This document shows, piece by piece, positions 5,295 to 7,371 of a stretch of DNA of 7,371 nt; position 1 is the first letter of the stretch, and every line of letters begins with the position of its first letter. Origin of the DNA: DUZB01 sp964407525 (GTDB lineage: Bacteria; Desulfobacterota; DSM-4660; Desulfatiglandales; Desulfatiglandaceae); NCBI GenBank assembly GCA_964407525.1, contig CAYOWC010000250.1, positions 1 through 7,371 of the forward strand, read 5' to 3'. The notes beneath the pieces are model-generated. The model had not been told where the DNA came from. It ran no database searches and worked only from the letters and a program-made list of their open reading frames with translations. A program made the position numbers and the translations under genes.

Positions 5295-7177
5295 AAAAAA
5301 AGAAATCCAAGAATCGGCGTTTCGGACTCGGGGCAAAGATCGCCGTGCTCCCGCTTCTGGGATTACTGGCTTTGTTTCTTATCAAAGGCATTGACCTTTA
5401 TATTTCGGCCAAGGTGGGGAGCGCCTCTTCCATGGGCCAATACGGGAGCAACATTGCATGGATGATGACGGAACGCGTTTTGCTGGAGACGGAGTTTCTG
5501 AGTGTTGCGGACGACAAAATTTACGAGCAGGTCAAAAAACAATCCATTCGAATCGACAAGACCCTTAGTGATGCAAAAGCCCTCGATACGGGCCGGGAAC
5601 TGCATGGCTATTTCGAAGAGATTTCCAAAGCAGTCGTGTGGCATCAGAAGGCATTTTCGCAGGTCGCGGAAGTGGTGGTCAAGCTCAAAGATACCAAGGA
5701 GCAGTTCATCACCCAACTCAACAATTGCGACAAGGCCGTAATGGAGGCCATCAATGCCGTCATCAACGAAAAAACAAACCTGATCATGATGGAGGGAACT
5801 GATCTGCCGGAAAACAAAAAGTCCCTGCAATCGGGCTTCAGGGAAGCGCAGGGATTTGTTGCTTCGATCATGCTCAACGTCAATGAACTTCTCGCATTTT
5901 CGGATGCCAAACGATTTGAAGAAACGGCCGAGAATTTATCCAAGAAGATGAAACTTTCTTTCGAAAATACCGGGGGCATGGTGGACGCCGTCAATGAGGA
6001 GGGCTACAAAGGTCATTGGAAAAAGATTCGGTCAGCGTATGTGGCCATGCAGGAGAAACAGGCGGCCTTGTATGATCAATGGAAAAAGCTTCAAGTGCTT
6101 GCCGCCAACCTTGATAAGACCAACATTGCGCTAAAAAAGAGCCTCAGCGATATCGTCGCAGCAACGAAACAGAAGATCGTTGAAATTCAGCGCCTCGGCT
6201 TCTGGATCAGTACCGTCACCATTGGATTTGCGGTCGTGGTGTTGCTATTGTTGAGCGTAATATTGATTCGGTCCGTCACCAAACCCATCAACAGCATCGT
6301 CTCCGGTCTGAACAAGGTGGCCGAAGAGGTTGCCAACGCAGCCAATCAGGTATCTCAGGTGAGCAATCAACTGGATCGGGGGTCGTCCAATCAGGCGGCA
6401 TCCATCGAGGAGACGTCGTCTTCCCTTGAAGAGATGGCGGCCATGACCAAACAGAACGCGGAAAATGCGAAACAGACCAATGCATTGGTTATCGACACCT
6501 CCAATACGGTGGAGGCGGCGAGTACCTCCATGGGTCAATTGACCGAAGCCATGCAGGCCATTTCCAAATCCAGCAAAGAGACCCAGCGGATCATCAAGAC
6601 CATAGACGAGATCGCCTTTCAGACAAATCTCCTGGCCCTGAATGCCGCTGTAGAGGCGGCGAGAGCCGGAGAGGTGGGGGCCGGATTTGCCGTTGTGGCC
6701 GATGAGGTTCGAAACCTTGCCCTGCGTGCCGCGGAGGCTGCCAAGACCACGGGAGACCTCATTGAAGGCTCCGTCAAACAGATCAAGACCGGGTCGGACG
6801 TCCTGGCCAAGAGCAATTCCGAGTTCGCCAGAGTGGCCGAAGGTTCCAGCAAGGTCAGTGAGCTGGTATCGGAAATTACCGCGGCGTCTCAGGAACAGGC
6901 CCAAGGAATCGAACAGGTCAACGTGGCCGTTTCCGAGATGGACAAAGTGACCCAGCAGAATGCCAGCACCGCCCAGGAATCCACTGCTGTTTCCGAAGAA
7001 ATGAATTTCCGGGCCAAAGAGATGAAGGATTTTGTGAGTGATCTGGCCACCCTGGTGGGAGGAAAGGCCGGCGGCAAAGTGAAAACCAGGACCAAAAAGA
7101 GCAACAAAGCCAAAAAGAAAAAAGCCCATGAGGAAATGCCCGAGCAAGCAGCCCTTCCCACACCAACCGTGGGATGA
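5291..7177 (+). CDS. Methyl-accepting chemotaxis protein with helical periplasmic sensor domain
   Basis: This is an intact 628-residue inner-membrane chemoreceptor that should control CheA through CheW. The start at 5291 is chosen because AAGGAG lies five bases upstream and a Lys-rich stretch (K-K-K-K-S-K-N-R-R) directly precedes TM1. Layout: TM1 (about 15-36), a helical periplasmic region of about 265 residues without Cache or PAS motifs, TM2 (about 303-326), a short HAMP-like helix (R-S-V-T-K-P-I-N-S-I-V-S-G-L), then the signalling coiled coil. The hairpin tip is near-canonical: E-I-A-F-Q-T-N-L-L-A-L-N-A-A-V-E-A-A-R-A-G-E then G-F-A-V-V-A-D-E-V-R-N-L-A (about 440-477). A likely methylation segment is S-I-E-E-T-S-S-S-L-E-E-M (about 371-382). 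The tail is very Lys-rich (about 590-611) and lacks the NWETF-type CheR/CheB tether. The Cache gene lies 315 bases upstream. Ligand unknown. Confidence 0.95.
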   Translation: MKKKKSKNRRFGLGAKIAVLPLLGLLALFLIKGIDLYISAKVGSASSMGQYGSNIAWMMTERVLLETEFLSVADDKIYEQVKKQSIRIDKTLSDAKALDTGRELHGYFEEISKAVVWHQKAFSQVAEVVVKLKDTKEQFITQLNNCDKAVMEAINAVINEKTNLIMMEGTDLPENKKSLQSGFREAQGFVASIMLNVNELLAFSDAKRFEETAENLSKKMKLSFENTGGMVDAVNEEGYKGHWKKIRSAYVAMQEKQAALYDQWKKLQVLAANLDKTNIALKKSLSDIVAATKQKIVEIQRLGFWISTVTIGFAVVVLLLLSVILIRSVTKPINSIVSGLNKVAEEVANAANQVSQVSNQLDRGSSNQAASIEETSSSLEEMAAMTKQNAENAKQTNALVIDTSNTVEAASTSMGQLTEAMQAISKSSKETQRIIKTIDEIAFQTNLLALNAAVEAARAGEVGAGFAVVADEVRNLALRAAEAAKTTGDLIEGSVKQIKTGSDVLAKSNSEFARVAEGSSKVSELVSEITAASQEQAQGIEQVNVAVSEMDKVTQQNASTAQESTAVSEEMNFRAKEMKDFVSDLATLVGGKAGGKVKTRTKKSNKAKKKKAHEEMPEQAALPTPTVG

Positions 7178-7214
7178 TCGGTGAATTCGAAGACAGTTTC
7201 CTCACAAATACCCT

Positions 7215-7238
7215 GCCGAAGGCCTTCGGGCCTTGGGC
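7215..7238 (+). terminator. UUCG-capped hairpin after the chemoreceptor gene
   Basis: GCCGAAGGCC (7215-7224), TTCG, then GGCCTTGGGC (7229-7238) forms a 10-base-pair stem with one mismatch and a stable C-UUCG-G loop, 37 bases after the receptor stop. No U-tract follows (ATCAAACAAACG), so intrinsic termination may be weak; it may instead protect the 3' end. The nested 14-base palindrome CCGAAGGCCTTCGG is part of the same element. Confidence 0.55.
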
Positions 7239-7263
7239 ATCAAACAAACGGTCATGGGAGCAA

Positions 7264-7321
7264 AGTCTGCCGTTGACTCTTACTGTTTCCCGAAATTAGA
7301 ACTAAGAGTCAAAGGTAGACT
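7264..7321. repeat. Long imperfect inverted repeat (19-base arms, 20-base loop)
   Basis: AGTCTGCCGTTGACTCTTA (7264-7282) and TAAGAGTCAAAGGTAGACT (7303-7321) are complementary at 17 of 19 positions. The inner ten (TTGACTCTTA/TAAGAGTCAA) are perfect, and one outer difference would be a G-U pair in RNA. The arms flank 20 bases with no coding capacity. Length and symmetry suggest a REP-like or miniature mobile element. Confidence 0.65.
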
Positions 7322-7367
7322 TGACCCCCTTTTCTTTATAATCTGTCAAGAATGTAGACCTGACCCC
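7315..7367. repeat. Direct repeat pair GTAGAC(T/C)TGACCCC
   Basis: GTAGACTTGACCCC (7315-7328) and GTAGACCTGACCCC (7354-7367) differ at one base and are 39 bases apart. The first overlaps the right arm of the inverted repeat. CTTGAC (7320-7325) and GTCAAG (7345-7350) also form an inverted pair between them. Motifs of the GACCTGACCCC kind recur, from memory, as dispersed repeats in Desulfobacterota and near RAYT/Y1 transposase genes. The element is cut by the window end. Confidence 0.6.
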
Positions 7368-7371
7368 TCTG

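Noticed and set aside
6245..7147. 300-codon minus-strand frame inside the chemoreceptor gene
   Set aside because: Gly/Leu/His-rich antisense shadow of the conserved receptor coiled coil, with no family resemblance.
1..7371. CRISPR array, tRNA or rRNA genes
   Set aside because: No regularly spaced repeats and no tRNA or rRNA signature sequences were seen on either strand.

Overview
The window most likely comes from a mesophilic, motile member of the Desulfobacterota (Desulfobacteraceae/Desulfosarcina-like). This is an inference from the kinds of gene present: an SCP-x-type thiolase fragment, an arylsulfatase remnant, an IS4-type transposase, an exported Cache protein and a large chemoreceptor. 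No rRNA or other marker gene is present to confirm it.

Left block (1-1342, minus strand): an intact AAA15-type ATPase gene with its own predicted promoter. Its stop codon overlaps the ATG of a following gene that runs off the left edge. That gene's first residues (M-G-T-D) fit an RloB-like protein, so this is probably the ATPase end of a two-gene ATPase/RloB cassette of the kind linked to phage defence.

Middle block (about 1430-3851): a gene graveyard. In order it holds an internal thiolase fragment (+), an apparently intact COG4190/TumA-like winged-helix antitoxin with no toxin beside it (-), an arylsulfatase pseudogene with two frameshifts, an internal deletion and no N-terminus (-), an IS4-family transposase remnant with an in-frame amber codon (-), and the C-terminal end of a YcaQ-type winged-helix/DNA glycosylase gene (+). 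Several fragments abut directly, so this is a patchwork of broken pieces rather than an operon. The thiolase and sulfatase parts look GC-richer than the AT-rich DNA from about 3130 to 4250.

Right block (about 4219-7238, plus strand): a chemotaxis module. A sigma-28 (FliA)-like promoter at 4219-4246 precedes a roughly 220-base leader, a secreted single-Cache-domain protein (4469-4975), a 315-base gap and a 628-residue methyl-accepting chemotaxis protein (5291-7177) with a helical periplasmic sensor. A plausible reading is that the soluble Cache protein binds a small ligand in the periplasm and the receptor signals to CheA/CheW. A UUCG-capped hairpin follows the receptor gene.

Right edge (7264-7371): a long imperfect inverted repeat followed by two copies of a GTAGAC(C/T)TGACCCC motif. 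It resembles the REP-like repeats dispersed in such genomes or found beside Y1 (RAYT) transposase genes, and is cut by the window end.
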